This document shows positions 18,054 through 28,076 of a stretch of DNA of 46,079 nt, piece after piece. This DNA comes from Stenotrophomonas maltophilia. GTDB lineage: Bacteria > Pseudomonadota > Gammaproteobacteria > Xanthomonadales > Xanthomonadaceae. A program made the position numbers and the translations under genes. Below the pieces are notes generated by a model. That model was not told where the DNA came from, searched no databases, and saw only the letters and a list, made by a program, of their open reading frames with translations. The stretch lies in assembly GCA_002386405.1 (NCBI GenBank), contig DGIP01000114.1:1-46079 (forward strand), written 5' to 3'. Numbering within the stretch: position 1 is the first letter of the stretch; every line of letters begins with the position of its first letter.

Positions 18054-19595
18054 ATGATCAAACGAAACCGTTTCCGCTGCGTTCTTTCCACATCAATGCT
18101 TGCTGTCGGCGCATGCTGTGTCGTCGTCCCCGCTGTGCTTCACGCTTCTTCGGTTGCGGGCACGGAAATTGATACGGAGCTCGATCTGCTCCTGACACGT
18201 ACAGCCCGGGACCTGACCGGGCGAATCAAACTGCTTGAAGGGCAGGTGCGGAGCAGTCGTGCCAGTGCCTCTGTTGACCTTGCGCGAGGCGTCATCACTG
18301 TGCGCCTGGATCGCGCGTTCCTGCCCCGTGACTATGGTCCAGCATTTGAAGACCAGCGTAGTCTTATTGATAACGCGTTGCTGACTGTGACGGAGCCATA
18401 CCTGCATGTTTCGCAGGTCAAGTACCTTTACGGTGGTTTCGATATTTACCACTACTTTCCAGAGGTTAAGCAGGAGGACGACAAGGCTCGAGAGGCGGGC
18501 GAGCGCATCCGTCGTGAAAAGCAGGAGCGACAGAGGATCGGGATTGTGACAGGTTCAGGCGTGGCATTCGTGGCGGCCGGCCACGGGTACTACCTTGATC
18601 ACAAGGACCGCGTATGGAAGACGCAGCGAGAAGAGCATAACGGGATTATGGAGGGGATGCTCACGCCGTCCTATGCCGCCGAACTCAAGAGTGCTCTCGA
18701 ATCCCGCTCTCAGATGCCGGTGTACCGACCTCGCGTCCAGGGTGGTGCCGAGGCACACCCCGAAAGCGGGCGGGAGTGGTGGCGGATGGCCGCGCGCTAC
18801 GCAGTGGCGGCGCAGTACCCGGGTCATCCCGATATATGGAATACCCACGCAGGGAGTGCGGCCCATGATCGTGAATACAAGGAGGACATCAACAGTCGCC
18901 CACTGCTCGCCAATCACCTGGGTGCAGAGGTTGCCATACACATGCACAGCAATGCGGACGACACGGGTGCAGCTCGCGGCGCCCGCGTCATTGTCCAGCC
19001 AGGGCGGTCCGTAGATGCGGCGCTGGGGGCCAGCGTGCTGTGCGCGATGAAAGAGCTGATCCGGAGTGCCCCGGGTTATGGTGACTTCATTGTCGCATCG
19101 GCGCCCCATGCCGCAGACAAGGGCGAGAACAGGCTTGCCGCTATGCCATCGATCATTGTCGAGACGGCATTTCATACGCATCCGGAAGATGCGGCGGCAC
19201 TATTGGACCCGGTGTTCCGTGCGGCTTCCATGAAGGGGGTTGAGAAGGGCTACCGCCTGTTCCGTGATGGCAAGGACTGTACGCCGCTGGCGTTGTCAAA
19301 GATTGATCGCGTTACCGTTCCTGCGAACGGCGCGGCAGAGACCAACGTTCGTTTCGACGGCCATCCACAGTTCCCGATAACCCTCAGCTTCACGCCTGTT
19401 TACTGCACCCAGCCCGGGGCCTGCAGGGCGGAAGAGAAGACGGTTGCGGAAGCATCCGCCTCTCCCATCAAGGTGCAGATGTCCTGCGAAGGGAGCGGCT
19501 ATGGCATGGTCAACTGGAGCACGGTAATGCGCGATGCCGATGGCGTCACATCCGGCCCCGTCGAGCACTGGATGACATGCCAGGGCGGTGGTTGA
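18054..19595 (+). CDS. Exported GerMN-like/N-acetylmuramoyl-L-alanine amidase (Amidase_3)
   Basis: 513 residues from the ATG at 18054 with AAGGAG upstream. A signal peptide (about 1-32) is followed by a GerMN-like domain (38-137, with RLDRAFLP and VSQVKYLYGG), then a charged linker, then a divergent Amidase_3 zinc hydrolase domain (about 165-400). Zinc and catalytic residues can be matched: H177 in AAGHG, a Glu in QREEHNGIMEG (193-200), H298 in HMHSNAD, and E370 in SIIVETAFHTHPEDAA. A C-terminal all-beta extension (about 415-513) has several cysteines and is not recognised. The enzyme should cleave the lactyl-peptide bond of peptidoglycan in the periplasm or outside the cell. Codon use is less biased than in the neighbours, suggesting acquisition. 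Confidence 0.85.
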   Translation: MIKRNRFRCVLSTSMLAVGACCVVVPAVLHASSVAGTEIDTELDLLLTRTARDLTGRIKLLEGQVRSSRASASVDLARGVITVRLDRAFLPRDYGPAFEDQRSLIDNALLTVTEPYLHVSQVKYLYGGFDIYHYFPEVKQEDDKAREAGERIRREKQERQRIGIVTGSGVAFVAAGHGYYLDHKDRVWKTQREEHNGIMEGMLTPSYAAELKSALESRSQMPVYRPRVQGGAEAHPESGREWWRMAARYAVAAQYPGHPDIWNTHAGSAAHDREYKEDINSRPLLANHLGAEVAIHMHSNADDTGAARGARVIVQPGRSVDAALGASVLCAMKELIRSAPGYGDFIVASAPHAADKGENRLAAMPSIIVETAFHTHPEDAAALLDPVFRAASMKGVEKGYRLFRDGKDCTPLALSKIDRVTVPANGAAETNVRFDGHPQFPITLSFTPVYCTQPGACRAEEKTVAEASASPIKVQMSCEGSGYGMVNWSTVMRDADGVTSGPVEHWMTCQGGG

Positions 19596-19632
19596 TCGGC
19601 CGGCGCATAAGGAAGGTTGGGTGCAAAGGTAT

Positions 19633-19655
19633 AGGCCGGCGCATTGCGCCGGCCT
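19633..19655. terminator. Bidirectional GC-rich hairpin between amidase and antitoxin genes
   Basis: AGGCCGGCGCA and TGCGCCGGCCT form an 11-bp perfect palindrome around one T. It separates two convergent genes. The T tract is only TT, so efficiency is uncertain. Confidence 0.65.
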
Positions 19656-19673
19656 TCGGAGACAGAATGAAGT

Positions 19674-19976
19674 TTAGGCAGCGGTGGCATGCAACTGCAC
19701 GCCGAGGGCGCGCGTCACCTTCAGGATCGTGGCGAAATCCGGGCTGCGCTCGCCGGAGAGGGCTCGGTACAGGCTCTCACGTGAAACGCCCGCGTCGCGC
19801 GCGACCTTGCTCATGCCTTGGGCGCGGGCAATATCACCGAGCGCCTTGGCGATGAATGCGGAGTCGCCGTCACTTTCCATGATGCAGGCATCCAGGTACG
19901 CGGCCATTTCCTCCGGGGTGCGCAGGTGCTCCGCAACGTCAAACTTTTCTACCTTTGTCTTCTTCTTGGCTGTCAT
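19674..19976 (-). CDS. HTH antitoxin of a HigBA/RelE-type module
   Basis: 100 residues from the ATG at 19976. A basic N-terminus (MTAKKKTKVEKFDVAEHL) is followed by an acidic segment (about 22-50) and a Cro/C1-type helix-turn-helix (MSKVARDAGVSRESLYRAL, then SPDFATILKVTRALG). This is the addiction-module antidote family that follows its toxin gene. It should neutralise the toxin and bind the operator at 20328-20345. The gap to the toxin stop is 55 bases. Confidence 0.92.
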   Translation of the reverse strand: MTAKKKTKVEKFDVAEHLRTPEEMAAYLDACIMESDGDSAFIAKALGDIARAQGMSKVARDAGVSRESLYRALSGERSPDFATILKVTRALGVQLHATAA

Positions 19977-20031
19977 GTCGCTGTAGCTCCGGTAGCTTCG
20001 TTGCGCGGTGCTCTTCTTCTTTCGTATGGCG

Positions 20032-20319
20032 TCATAAATTGCGAGCCAGTTCCTTTGCCTTTTCAATATCTTGCTGCTGGGAGCTCTTATCGCCGCCAAC
20101 CAGAAGAATAATGATCCGGTTGCCTCGTTGTGTGTAGTAGACGCGATAGCCGGGACCTGCATCTACGCGAAGCTCAGCTATTCCGCCGCTTAGATTGCGG
20201 TGGTCCCCGGGATTGCCATCGGCAAGTCGGCGAATGCGGGCGAGGATCCTTGCGCGACCTGCGACGTCCTTGAGGGCATCCATCCACGCTGCGAATTGGT
20301 CGGTTCGCTGTAGCTCCAT
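20032..20319 (-). CDS. RelE/HigB-family toxin
   Basis: 95 residues with the compact fold of phage-derived Gp49/HigB-like addiction-module killer proteins: FAAWMDALKDVAGRARILARI, DGNPGDHRNLSGGIAELRV and the core GPGYRVYYTQRGNRIIILLVGGDKSSQ (in parts). The family cleaves mRNA, usually on the ribosome. Toxin-first order is typical of higBA. The ATG begins 6 bases after a -10 box, so the mRNA is probably leaderless. Confidence 0.92.
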   Translation of the reverse strand: MELQRTDQFAAWMDALKDVAGRARILARIRRLADGNPGDHRNLSGGIAELRVDAGPGYRVYYTQRGNRIIILLVGGDKSSQQQDIEKAKELARNL

Positions 20320-20325
20320 CGAAAA

Positions 20326-20354
20326 AGTGTAGCCTACGGGCTACATTATGTCTA
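20326..20354 (-). promoter_or_regulatory. Promoter and operator of the toxin-antitoxin operon
   Basis: On the minus strand: -35 TAGACA (20354-20349), 17-base spacer, -10 TACACT (20331-20326). A perfect inverted repeat, TGTAGCC and GGCTACA with 4 bases between (20328-20345), overlaps the -10 and spacer. Position and symmetry fit an autoregulatory antitoxin operator. Confidence 0.75.
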
Positions 20355-20382
20355 TCTCCCCACGTCCCGCGATCTCGAAACG

Positions 20383-20408
20383 AAAAAGGCCGGCGCTGGG
20401 CGCCGGCC
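20383..20408 (-). terminator. Terminator after trxB
   Basis: GGCCGGCG and CGCCGGCC form an 8-bp stem around 5 bases. Read on the minus strand it is followed by five T. It lies about 26 bases beyond the trxB stop. Confidence 0.85.
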
Positions 20409-20412
20409 TTCT

Positions 20413-21499
<1,087 letters not shown>

Positions 21500-21569
21500 T
21501 CAAGGCGAGCGGTGGAACGGCGCAACCCAGCCGGTGGTGGTTGGCGTGCCGTCAGTCGTTTATTATCAA

Positions 21570-21582
21570 GCACTAACAGTGC
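21570..21582. other. Inverted repeat in the trxB-ftsK divergent region
   Basis: GCACT, AAC, AGTGC: 5-base arms 22 bases before the ftsK start. It could be an operator for either gene. A possible -10 (TATTAT, 21561-21566) lies just upstream. Confidence 0.3.
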
Positions 21583-21603
21583 ATTCCCAAGGTCTGGTCT
21601 AAG

Positions 21604-23970
21604 GTGGCGAAACAGGTCCCGGAACGATCCAAGTCTCCCGACGGCAAAGCGGCGTCGCGCCGTGCTGCGGCTGCGGCGCCGGTCGAAAATCCCCGTCGGC
21701 AGCGCCTGTGGCGCGACCTCGGCCTGATCGCGATCGCGCCGGCGCTGCTGTATCTGGTCGCCAGCCTGTTCACTTATTCGGCGAGCGATCCAGGCTGGTC
21801 GCACACCGGCAGCGTGGTGGCGCCCATCCACAACATGGGCGGGCGGGTAGGTGCCTGGGTGGCCGACGTGCTGCTGCAGCTGTTCGGCTACATGGCCTTC
21901 CTGCTGCCGGTGGTGCTGGGCGCGCTGGCGTGGTTTGCCATGTTCGGGCTCAAGCGTGAGAGCAAGGGCGAACACGACCTGGACCCCGCACTGCGGCTGG
22001 TCGGGCTGGTCGGCTTCCTGATTGCCGGCACCGGCTTCCTGCACCTGCGGCTGTTTAGTGGCGATGTGGGCCATGCCGGCGGCATCCTCGGCCGGCTGGT
22101 GGGCAATTCGCTCAGCGCCGGGTTCGGCGCACTGGGCGCGAACCTGTTCGTGCTGGTGCTGCTGCTGGCCTCGATCACCCTGGCCACCGGCATTTCGTGG
22201 TTCGTGGTGATGGAGAAGATCGGCCGGGCGGTGCTGGCGCTGCCGCCGCTGCTGAGCAAGAAGAAGGAACAGGCCATCGAATGGCAGCAGACCCGCGCCA
22301 TGCGCGAGGAACGCCAGGAAGTGCGCAAGGTGGACGCCGAAGTCCGCGCCAAGCGCGAGCCGGTCAAGATCGAGCCGCGCCCGGAGCCGGTGCTGGAAAA
22401 GAGCGACCGGGCCAAGCGCGAAACCCAGATTCCGATGTTCCGCGGCGTCAATGGCGATGGCTCGGACCTGCCGCCGCTGGCGCTGCTGGATGATCCCAAG
22501 CCGCAGCCCAAGGGCTACGACGAAGAGACGCTGGAAACGCTGTCGCGCCAGATCGAGTTCAAGCTCAAGGACTTCCGCATCGATGCGCAGGTCGTCGGTG
22601 CGTACCCGGGTCCGGTGATCACCCGGTTCGAGATCGAGCCGGCGCCGGGCATCAAGGTCAGCCAGATCAGCTCGCTGGACAAGGACATCGCCCGCGGCCT
22701 GTCGGTCAAGTCGGTGCGCGTGGTGGACGTGATTCCGGGCAAGTCGGTGGTGGGTCTTGAGATCCCCAACGTCACCCGCGAAATGATCTACCTGTCCGAA
22801 CTGCTGCGCTCCAAGGAGTACGACAAGTCGGCCAGCCCGCTCACCCTTGCGCTGGGCAAGGACATCGCCGGCCGGCCGACCGTGGCCGACCTGGCGCGCA
22901 TGCCGCATTTGCTGGTGGCCGGTACCACCGGCTCGGGCAAGTCGGTGGCGGTCAACGCCATGGTGCTCAGCCTGCTGTACAAGGCCTCGCCGAAAGACCT
23001 GCGGATGCTGATGATCGACCCGAAGATGCTCGAACTGAGCGTCTACCAGGGCATCCCGCACCTGCTGGCGCCGGTGGTTACCGACATGAAGGAAGCCGCC
23101 AACGGCCTGCGCTGGTGCGTGGCTGAAATGGAGCGGCGCTACAAGCTGATGAGCGCGGTGGGCGTGCGCAACCTGGCCGGCTTCAACAAGAAGGTGAAGG
23201 ACGCCGAAGACGCTGGCCAGCCGCTGATGGACCCGCTGTTCAAGCCGAACCCGGAGCTGGGCGAAGCCCCGCGTCCGCTGGAAACGCTGCCGTTCATCGT
23301 CATCTTCATCGACGAATTCGCCGACATGATGATGATCGTCGGCAAGAAGGTCGAAGAACTGATCGCGCGCCTGGCGCAGAAGGCGCGTGCGGCCGGCATC
23401 CACCTGATCCTGGCCACCCAGCGCCCGTCGGTGGATGTGATCACCGGCCTGATCAAGGCCAACATCCCGACCCGCATCGGTTTCCAGGTGAGTTCCAAGA
23501 TCGATTCGCGCACCATCCTGGACCAGTCCGGCGCGGAAACGCTGCTGGGCCACGGCGACATGCTGTACCTGCCGCCCGGCACCGCGTTGCCCGACCGTGT
23601 ACACGGTGCGTTCGTTTCCGACGAGGAAGTGCACCGCGTGGTCGAGCACCTCAAGGCCAGCGGCCCGGCCGACTACATCAGCGGCGTGCTCGACGAAGTG
23701 CAGATGATGGGCGATGGCGTGGTAGTCGGCGCCGGTGGCCTGCCCGAGAGCAGTGGCGGGGCAGGGGACGAATCGGACCCGTTGTACGACGAAGCGGTGC
23801 GGATCGTGACCGAAACCCGGCGCGCCTCGATTTCCGGCGTGCAGCGCCGGCTGAAGATTGGCTACAACCGCGCCGCGCGCCTGATCGAAGCCATGGAGAT
23901 GGCCGGCGTGGTCACCCCACCCGAACACAATGGCGACCGCAGCGTCCTTGCGCCGCCCCCGCCGAAATAA
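21604..23970 (+). CDS. ftsK: DNA translocase FtsK
   Basis: 788 residues from a GTG start. Four membrane segments fill about residues 35-205 (from [20 protein letters not shown] to [18 protein letters not shown]). A charged linker (220-300) is shorter than the E. coli one. The hexameric motor has Walker [10 protein letters not shown] (K446), Walker [11 protein letters not shown] (D570, E571) and [19 protein letters not shown]. The C-terminal gamma winged helix, which recognises KOPS and activates XerD, is seen in [21 protein letters not shown]. FtsK acts at the division septum. Next to trxB divergently and lolA downstream, as in other gammaproteobacteria. Confidence 0.98.
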   Translation: MAKQVPERSKSPDGKAASRRAAAAAPVENPRRQRLWRDLGLIAIAPALLYLVASLFTYSASDPGWSHTGSVVAPIHNMGGRVGAWVADVLLQLFGYMAFLLPVVLGALAWFAMFGLKRESKGEHDLDPALRLVGLVGFLIAGTGFLHLRLFSGDVGHAGGILGRLVGNSLSAGFGALGANLFVLVLLLASITLATGISWFVVMEKIGRAVLALPPLLSKKKEQAIEWQQTRAMREERQEVRKVDAEVRAKREPVKIEPRPEPVLEKSDRAKRETQIPMFRGVNGDGSDLPPLALLDDPKPQPKGYDEETLETLSRQIEFKLKDFRIDAQVVGAYPGPVITRFEIEPAPGIKVSQISSLDKDIARGLSVKSVRVVDVIPGKSVVGLEIPNVTREMIYLSELLRSKEYDKSASPLTLALGKDIAGRPTVADLARMPHLLVAGTTGSGKSVAVNAMVLSLLYKASPKDLRMLMIDPKMLELSVYQGIPHLLAPVVTDMKEAANGLRWCVAEMERRYKLMSAVGVRNLAGFNKKVKDAEDAGQPLMDPLFKPNPELGEAPRPLETLPFIVIFIDEFADMMMIVGKKVEELIARLAQKARAAGIHLILATQRPSVDVITGLIKANIPTRIGFQVSSKIDSRTILDQSGAETLLGHGDMLYLPPGTALPDRVHGAFVSDEEVHRVVEHLKASGPADYISGVLDEVQMMGDGVVVGAGGLPESSGGAGDESDPLYDEAVRIVTETRRASISGVQRRLKIGYNRAARLIEAMEMAGVVTPPEHNGDRSVLAPPPPK

Positions 23971-23983
23971 CGCCGGAACCGCA

Positions 23984-25960
23984 ATGATCCGCATGACATG
24001 GATGACCGCGTGCGCCCTGGCGTTGGCGCCCCTGCTGGTGTCGGCCCAGACGGTCGCCCCGGCCCAGGTGCCGGCACCTGCAATGGCGCCGGCACCGGCC
24101 CCGGCCCCGGCCCCGCCGACCGCCGCCAGCGATACCCAGGCCAGCAACAACTTCAGCTTCGTCAGCTACCGCGCCGATTACGTGGTGCGCCCCGACGCCG
24201 GCAACGTGCAGACCGAGTCCTACGACATCCTGCTCAAGACCAAGGCGGCGGTGGAACAGTTCAGCCAGGTGCGGCTGAGCTACAGCGAGAAGATGGAAAC
24301 GCTGGAGGTGCTGTCGGCCTACACCCTGACCGCCGACGGCCAGCGCCGCGACGTGCCGGCCGACCGGATCTATACCCAGGAAAGCTACTCCAGCGCTGCG
24401 GCGGCCATGTACGCCGACCGCAAGGTGCGGGTGGTGGTGTTCCCCAACCTGGCGCCGGGCACCCGGGTGGTCTACCAGACCCGCCGCACCCAGAACATGC
24501 CGTACTTCCCGGGCTACTTCAGCCTGTGGGAAACCTTCAGCGGGTTCTCCCAGTACGACGATGCGCAGGTCACCCTGAGCGCGCCGGCCTCCCTGCCGAT
24601 GTACGTGCAGCAGCGGGGCGTGCAGGGCAGCCAGAAACCCGTGATCCGGAACGGGCAGGCGACCTGGGCCTGGCGCTACCGCCGCCCGGACCCGATGCCG
24701 GTGCAGATCTGGACCGCAGCGCCGTGGGAATTCAGCCCGACCATCATGGCCAGCACGTACCGCGACTGGGCGCAGGTGGCGCAGGCCTACCAGCTCAAGG
24801 GCGGCGAAGCGGCACGGGTGACCCCGGGCATCCAGGCGCTGGCCGACGAGGTCACGCGCGGCATCGTGGACCGCCGTGAACAGGCTGCCGCGCTGTACCG
24901 CTGGGTGTCGCAGAACATCCGCTACGTGGCGGTGTACCTGGGCAACGGCGGGCTGGAACCGAACCCGGCGCAGAGCATCCTCGACAACCACTACGGCGAC
25001 TGCAAGGACCATGTGGTGATCCTGGAGGCGCTGCTGGCCGCACGCGGCATCGACAGCACCCCGGTGCTGATCGGCGCCGGCGGCGGCCCGACCCTGCCGG
25101 ACATTCCCCTGCTGGGTCGCTTCAACCACGCCATCACCTACATTCCCGAGTTCGACCTGTACCTGGATTCGACCAGCGCCTATGCGCGCTTCGGCCAGCT
25201 GCCCGACGGCGACCTGGGCGCGCCGGTGCTGCATACCCGGCAGGCTAAAGTGGCGCGCACGCCGGCCAACGATGCCGCACGCAATGGCAGCGGGTTCGAG
25301 GTCACGTTCCAGTTCGACAAGGACGGCAACCTGCAGGGGCAGACGAACCCCCAGCCGCGCGAAGTGGGCGAGATCGGCATGCGCGGCTCGTTCGCCCGGC
25401 TCAACGCGCAGAACCGCGCGCGGGTGGAGGAATCCATCATGGCCTCGTCCGGCTTCGATGGCAGCGGCACGCTGACCCTGCTGGGCGACCCGCAGGACCT
25501 GACCCGGCCGTTCAACTACCGCTACGACTTCCACGCACGCGATTACGTGGACTTCGGCGTGGTCGGTGGCATGGTGCTGCCGGACCCGCCCGGGGGTGAG
25601 TCGTTCCGTGACATCTACGCCACCACCTCGGCGCCGGACAACGCCACCCCGTTCTACTGCAACGACAACCTGCGCGAGGAAACCTACCGTCTGGCGTTCC
25701 CGGCGGGGGTGTCGATCGTGGCGATGCCGCGCAACCAGCAGTTCCGCAACGCCGCCGGCGAGTACACGCTGCAGTGGACCCGCGAGGGCCAGGCCATCGT
25801 TGCCCGCCACCGCCTGCACCAGAACGCGGTGCGCGGGGCGGATGCGCTGTGCCAGCCGGGCGACTATGCTGCCTTCCGCGAGCTGTACCAGCAGGTGCGG
25901 CGCGGCTTCCGCGGGCAGGTGGTCTACGGCGACCTGCGCACGGTGCAGTCCGTTCCCTGA
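23984..25960 (+). CDS. Exported DUF3857/transglutaminase-like protein
   Basis: 658 residues from the ATG at 23984, 13 bases after ftsK. A signal peptide (about 1-22) is followed by a Pro/Ala repeat linker (about 24-48). A DUF3857 domain (about 55-240) precedes a transglutaminase-like core with a full Cys-His-Asp triad: C340 in YGDCKDH, H382 in FNHAI and D395 in YLDST. A C-terminal beta-rich part (about 410-640) completes the family architecture. The triad suggests a protease- or amidase-like activity in the periplasm, substrate unknown. It interrupts the usual ftsK-lolA adjacency and is probably co-transcribed with both. Confidence 0.9.
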   Translation: MIRMTWMTACALALAPLLVSAQTVAPAQVPAPAMAPAPAPAPAPPTAASDTQASNNFSFVSYRADYVVRPDAGNVQTESYDILLKTKAAVEQFSQVRLSYSEKMETLEVLSAYTLTADGQRRDVPADRIYTQESYSSAAAAMYADRKVRVVVFPNLAPGTRVVYQTRRTQNMPYFPGYFSLWETFSGFSQYDDAQVTLSAPASLPMYVQQRGVQGSQKPVIRNGQATWAWRYRRPDPMPVQIWTAAPWEFSPTIMASTYRDWAQVAQAYQLKGGEAARVTPGIQALADEVTRGIVDRREQAAALYRWVSQNIRYVAVYLGNGGLEPNPAQSILDNHYGDCKDHVVILEALLAARGIDSTPVLIGAGGGPTLPDIPLLGRFNHAITYIPEFDLYLDSTSAYARFGQLPDGDLGAPVLHTRQAKVARTPANDAARNGSGFEVTFQFDKDGNLQGQTNPQPREVGEIGMRGSFARLNAQNRARVEESIMASSGFDGSGTLTLLGDPQDLTRPFNYRYDFHARDYVDFGVVGGMVLPDPPGGESFRDIYATTSAPDNATPFYCNDNLREETYRLAFPAGVSIVAMPRNQQFRNAAGEYTLQWTREGQAIVARHRLHQNAVRGADALCQPGDYAAFRELYQQVRRGFRGQVVYGDLRTVQSVP

Positions 25961-26024
25961 TCCCCCATTCAGGATGATGTCGGCACACTGCCGGCCATCC
26001 TTCCTACGTTCATTGGATACCCGT

Positions 26025-26663
26025 ATGCAGAGCACTTTCCGCCGCTGTCTTGTCGCCGCCACGCTGGTCTGCGCCAGTGTCGGGTCGGTGTCTGCCTGGG
26101 CCGGCGCCCGCGAAGAGCTGACCACGTTCACCAAGGGCCTCAAGGGTCTGGACGGCACGTTCGAGCAGAAGGTCTTCGACAGCAAGGGCAAGGTGAAGGA
26201 AACCACCAGCGGCAGCGTGGCGCTGTCCGTGCCGAACCAGTTCCGCTGGGAGTACAAGGTGCCGCACGAGCAGCTGATCATTGCCGATGGCAGGAACGTG
26301 TGGGTATACGAGCCGGATTTGCAGCAGGCGACCAAGCGCGTTCAGGGCGCCGAGGAACAGAACAGCCCGCTGATCGCGCTGATCACCCCGGCGCTGCTCG
26401 AAAAGCAGTACGACGTCAGTGAGGAAGCCGCCCCGCGCGATGGCCTGCAGTGGCTGTCGCTGACCCCGAAGCGCGAAACCGAGACCTCGTTCCAGTACGC
26501 CGCGCTGGGCTTCAACGCGCAGGGCCTGGCCCGCATGGAAGTGACCGATGCGGTGAATCAGCGCACGGTGATCTCTTTCAAGGACTGGAAGCGGAACCCG
26601 GCGTTCCCGAAGACCACCTTCACGTTCACGCCGCCGAAGGGCACCGACGTCATCGGCAATTGA
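26025..26663 (+). CDS. lolA: Outer-membrane lipoprotein carrier LolA
   Basis: 212 residues with a signal peptide (about 1-26, ending SAWA). LolA shuttles lipoproteins from LolCDE to LolB across the periplasm. Family motifs: LKGLDGTFEQKVFDSKGKV, SGSVALSVPNQFRWEYKVP, QLIIADGRNVWVYEPDLQQAT and a C-terminal FTFTPPKGTDVIGN. A REP-like element lies 3 bases beyond the stop. Confidence 0.97.
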   Translation: MQSTFRRCLVAATLVCASVGSVSAWAGAREELTTFTKGLKGLDGTFEQKVFDSKGKVKETTSGSVALSVPNQFRWEYKVPHEQLIIADGRNVWVYEPDLQQATKRVQGAEEQNSPLIALITPALLEKQYDVSEEAAPRDGLQWLSLTPKRETETSFQYAALGFNAQGLARMEVTDAVNQRTVISFKDWKRNPAFPKTTFTFTPPKGTDVIGN

Positions 26664-26665
26664 GG

Positions 26666-26690
26666 GTAGCCGGGCACGGCCCGGCGCTAC
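26666..26690. repeat. SMAG/REP-like element with GTAG at both ends
   Basis: GTAGCCGGGC, ACGG, then CCCGGCGCTAC: an imperfect palindrome flanked by GTAG on both strands. This is the more GC-rich subtype of the REP-like elements in this window. It sits between lolA and rarA. Confidence 0.8.
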
Positions 26691-26702
26691 GTCATTCGGT
26701 CA

Positions 26703-26708
26703 TACAAT
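26703..26708 (+). promoter_or_regulatory. Possible -10 box just before rarA
   Basis: TACAAT ends 6 bases before the GTG start of rarA. No -35 match is seen in the REP element upstream. If real, the rarA mRNA would be leaderless. Confidence 0.35.
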
Positions 26709-26714
26709 AGTGGC

Positions 26715-28076
26715 GTGGCCAGAAACCGAACGACATTCAATGAACCCGATCTGCTGACCGTGGATCGGGACAGCATGCGCCCGCTTGCCGAGCGCATGCG
26801 CCCGCAGACCCTCGATGAGATGGTGGGGCAGAAGCGCCTGCTGGCCCCGGGCAGCGCGCTGCGCCGGGCGGTCGAATCCGGGCATGTGCACTCGATGATC
26901 CTGTGGGGGCCGCCAGGCTGCGGCAAGACCACGTTGTCGCTGCTGCTGGCGCACTACGCCGACGCCGAATTCCGTGCCATCTCCGCCGTGCTGTCTGGCC
27001 TGCCCGAGGTCCGGGTGGTGCTGGCCGAGGCCGCCCAGCGCTTCGCCGAAGGCCGCCGCACGGTGCTGTTCGTCGACGAAGTGCACCGTTTCAACAAGGC
27101 GCAGCAGGATGCGTTCCTGCCGCACATCGAACGCGGCACCATCGTGTTCGTCGGTGCCACCACGGAAAATCCCTCGTTCGAGCTCAATTCGGCACTGCTG
27201 TCGCGCTGCCGCGTGCACGTGCTGGAAGCGGTGTCGCCAGCCGACATCGTCGAGGCGCTGGAGCGGGCGCTGCAGGACAAGGAGCGCGGGCTCGGTGCCG
27301 AAGCGCTGCAGGTCACGCCCGACGCCCTGCTGGAAATCGCCACCGCCGCCGACGGTGATGTGCGGCGCGGGCTGACCCTGCTGGAGATCGCCGCCGAACT
27401 GGCCGGTGGTGAAGGCGGGCGGATCAGCCCGGAGATGCTGGTGCAGGTGCTGGCCGACCGCACCCGTCGCTTCGACAAGGGCGGCGAGCAGTTCTACGAC
27501 CAGATCTCGGCGCTGCACAAATCGGTGCGCAGCTCCAACCCGGATGCGGCGCTGTACTGGCTGACGCGCATGCTGGACGGTGGCTGCGATCCGTCCTACC
27601 TGGCCCGGCGCCTGACCCGCATGGCGATCGAGGACATCGGCCTGGCCGACCCGCGCGCGCAGTCGATGGCGCTGGAAGCCTGGGATATCTACGAGCGGCT
27701 GGGCAGCCCGGAAGGTGAGCTCGCCTTCGCCCAGCTGGTGCTGTACCTGGCCAGCACCGCCAAGTCCAACGCCGGCTACGCCGCGTTCAACCTGGCCAAG
27801 CAGGAAGTGCGCGAGACCGGCACCCAGGAGGTGCCGCTGCACCTGCGCAACGCGCCGACCAGGCTGATGAAAGAGCTGGGTTACGGCAAGACCTACCAGT
27901 ACGACCACGATGCGGAGGGTGGCATCGCGCTGGACCAGACCGGCTTCCCGGATGCGATGGGCGAGCGGGTGTATTACCAGCCGGTGCCGCGCGGACTGGA
28001 AATCAAGCTGAAGGAAAAGCTCGACCGCCTGCGTGCCGAACGCGAACAGGCGCGGGCGCGCAAGGGGAACGAATGA
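26715..28076 (+). CDS. rarA: Replication-associated recombination protein RarA (MgsA)
   Basis: 453 residues from a GTG start. AAA+ ATPase of the clamp-loader family that acts at stalled replication forks. Features: MRPQTLDEMVGQ, Walker A WGPPGCGKTT, Walker B VLFVDEVHRFNK, sensor 1 GATTENPSFELN, arginine finger SALLSRCRVH, and the C-terminal tetramerisation part with DQISALHKSVRSSNPDAALYW, RRLTRMAIEDIGLADP and YLASTAKSNAGY. It overlaps crcB by 4 bases. Confidence 0.97.
   Translation: MARNRTTFNEPDLLTVDRDSMRPLAERMRPQTLDEMVGQKRLLAPGSALRRAVESGHVHSMILWGPPGCGKTTLSLLLAHYADAEFRAISAVLSGLPEVRVVLAEAAQRFAEGRRTVLFVDEVHRFNKAQQDAFLPHIERGTIVFVGATTENPSFELNSALLSRCRVHVLEAVSPADIVEALERALQDKERGLGAEALQVTPDALLEIATAADGDVRRGLTLLEIAAELAGGEGGRISPEMLVQVLADRTRRFDKGGEQFYDQISALHKSVRSSNPDAALYWLTRMLDGGCDPSYLARRLTRMAIEDIGLADPRAQSMALEAWDIYERLGSPEGELAFAQLVLYLASTAKSNAGYAAFNLAKQEVRETGTQEVPLHLRNAPTRLMKELGYGKTYQYDHDAEGGIALDQTGFPDAMGERVYYQPVPRGLEIKLKEKLDRLRAEREQARARKGNE

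Noticed and set aside
21541..21603. LexA box before ftsK
   Set aside because: The only palindrome (21570-21582) does not resemble either the enterobacterial or the xanthomonad LexA consensus.
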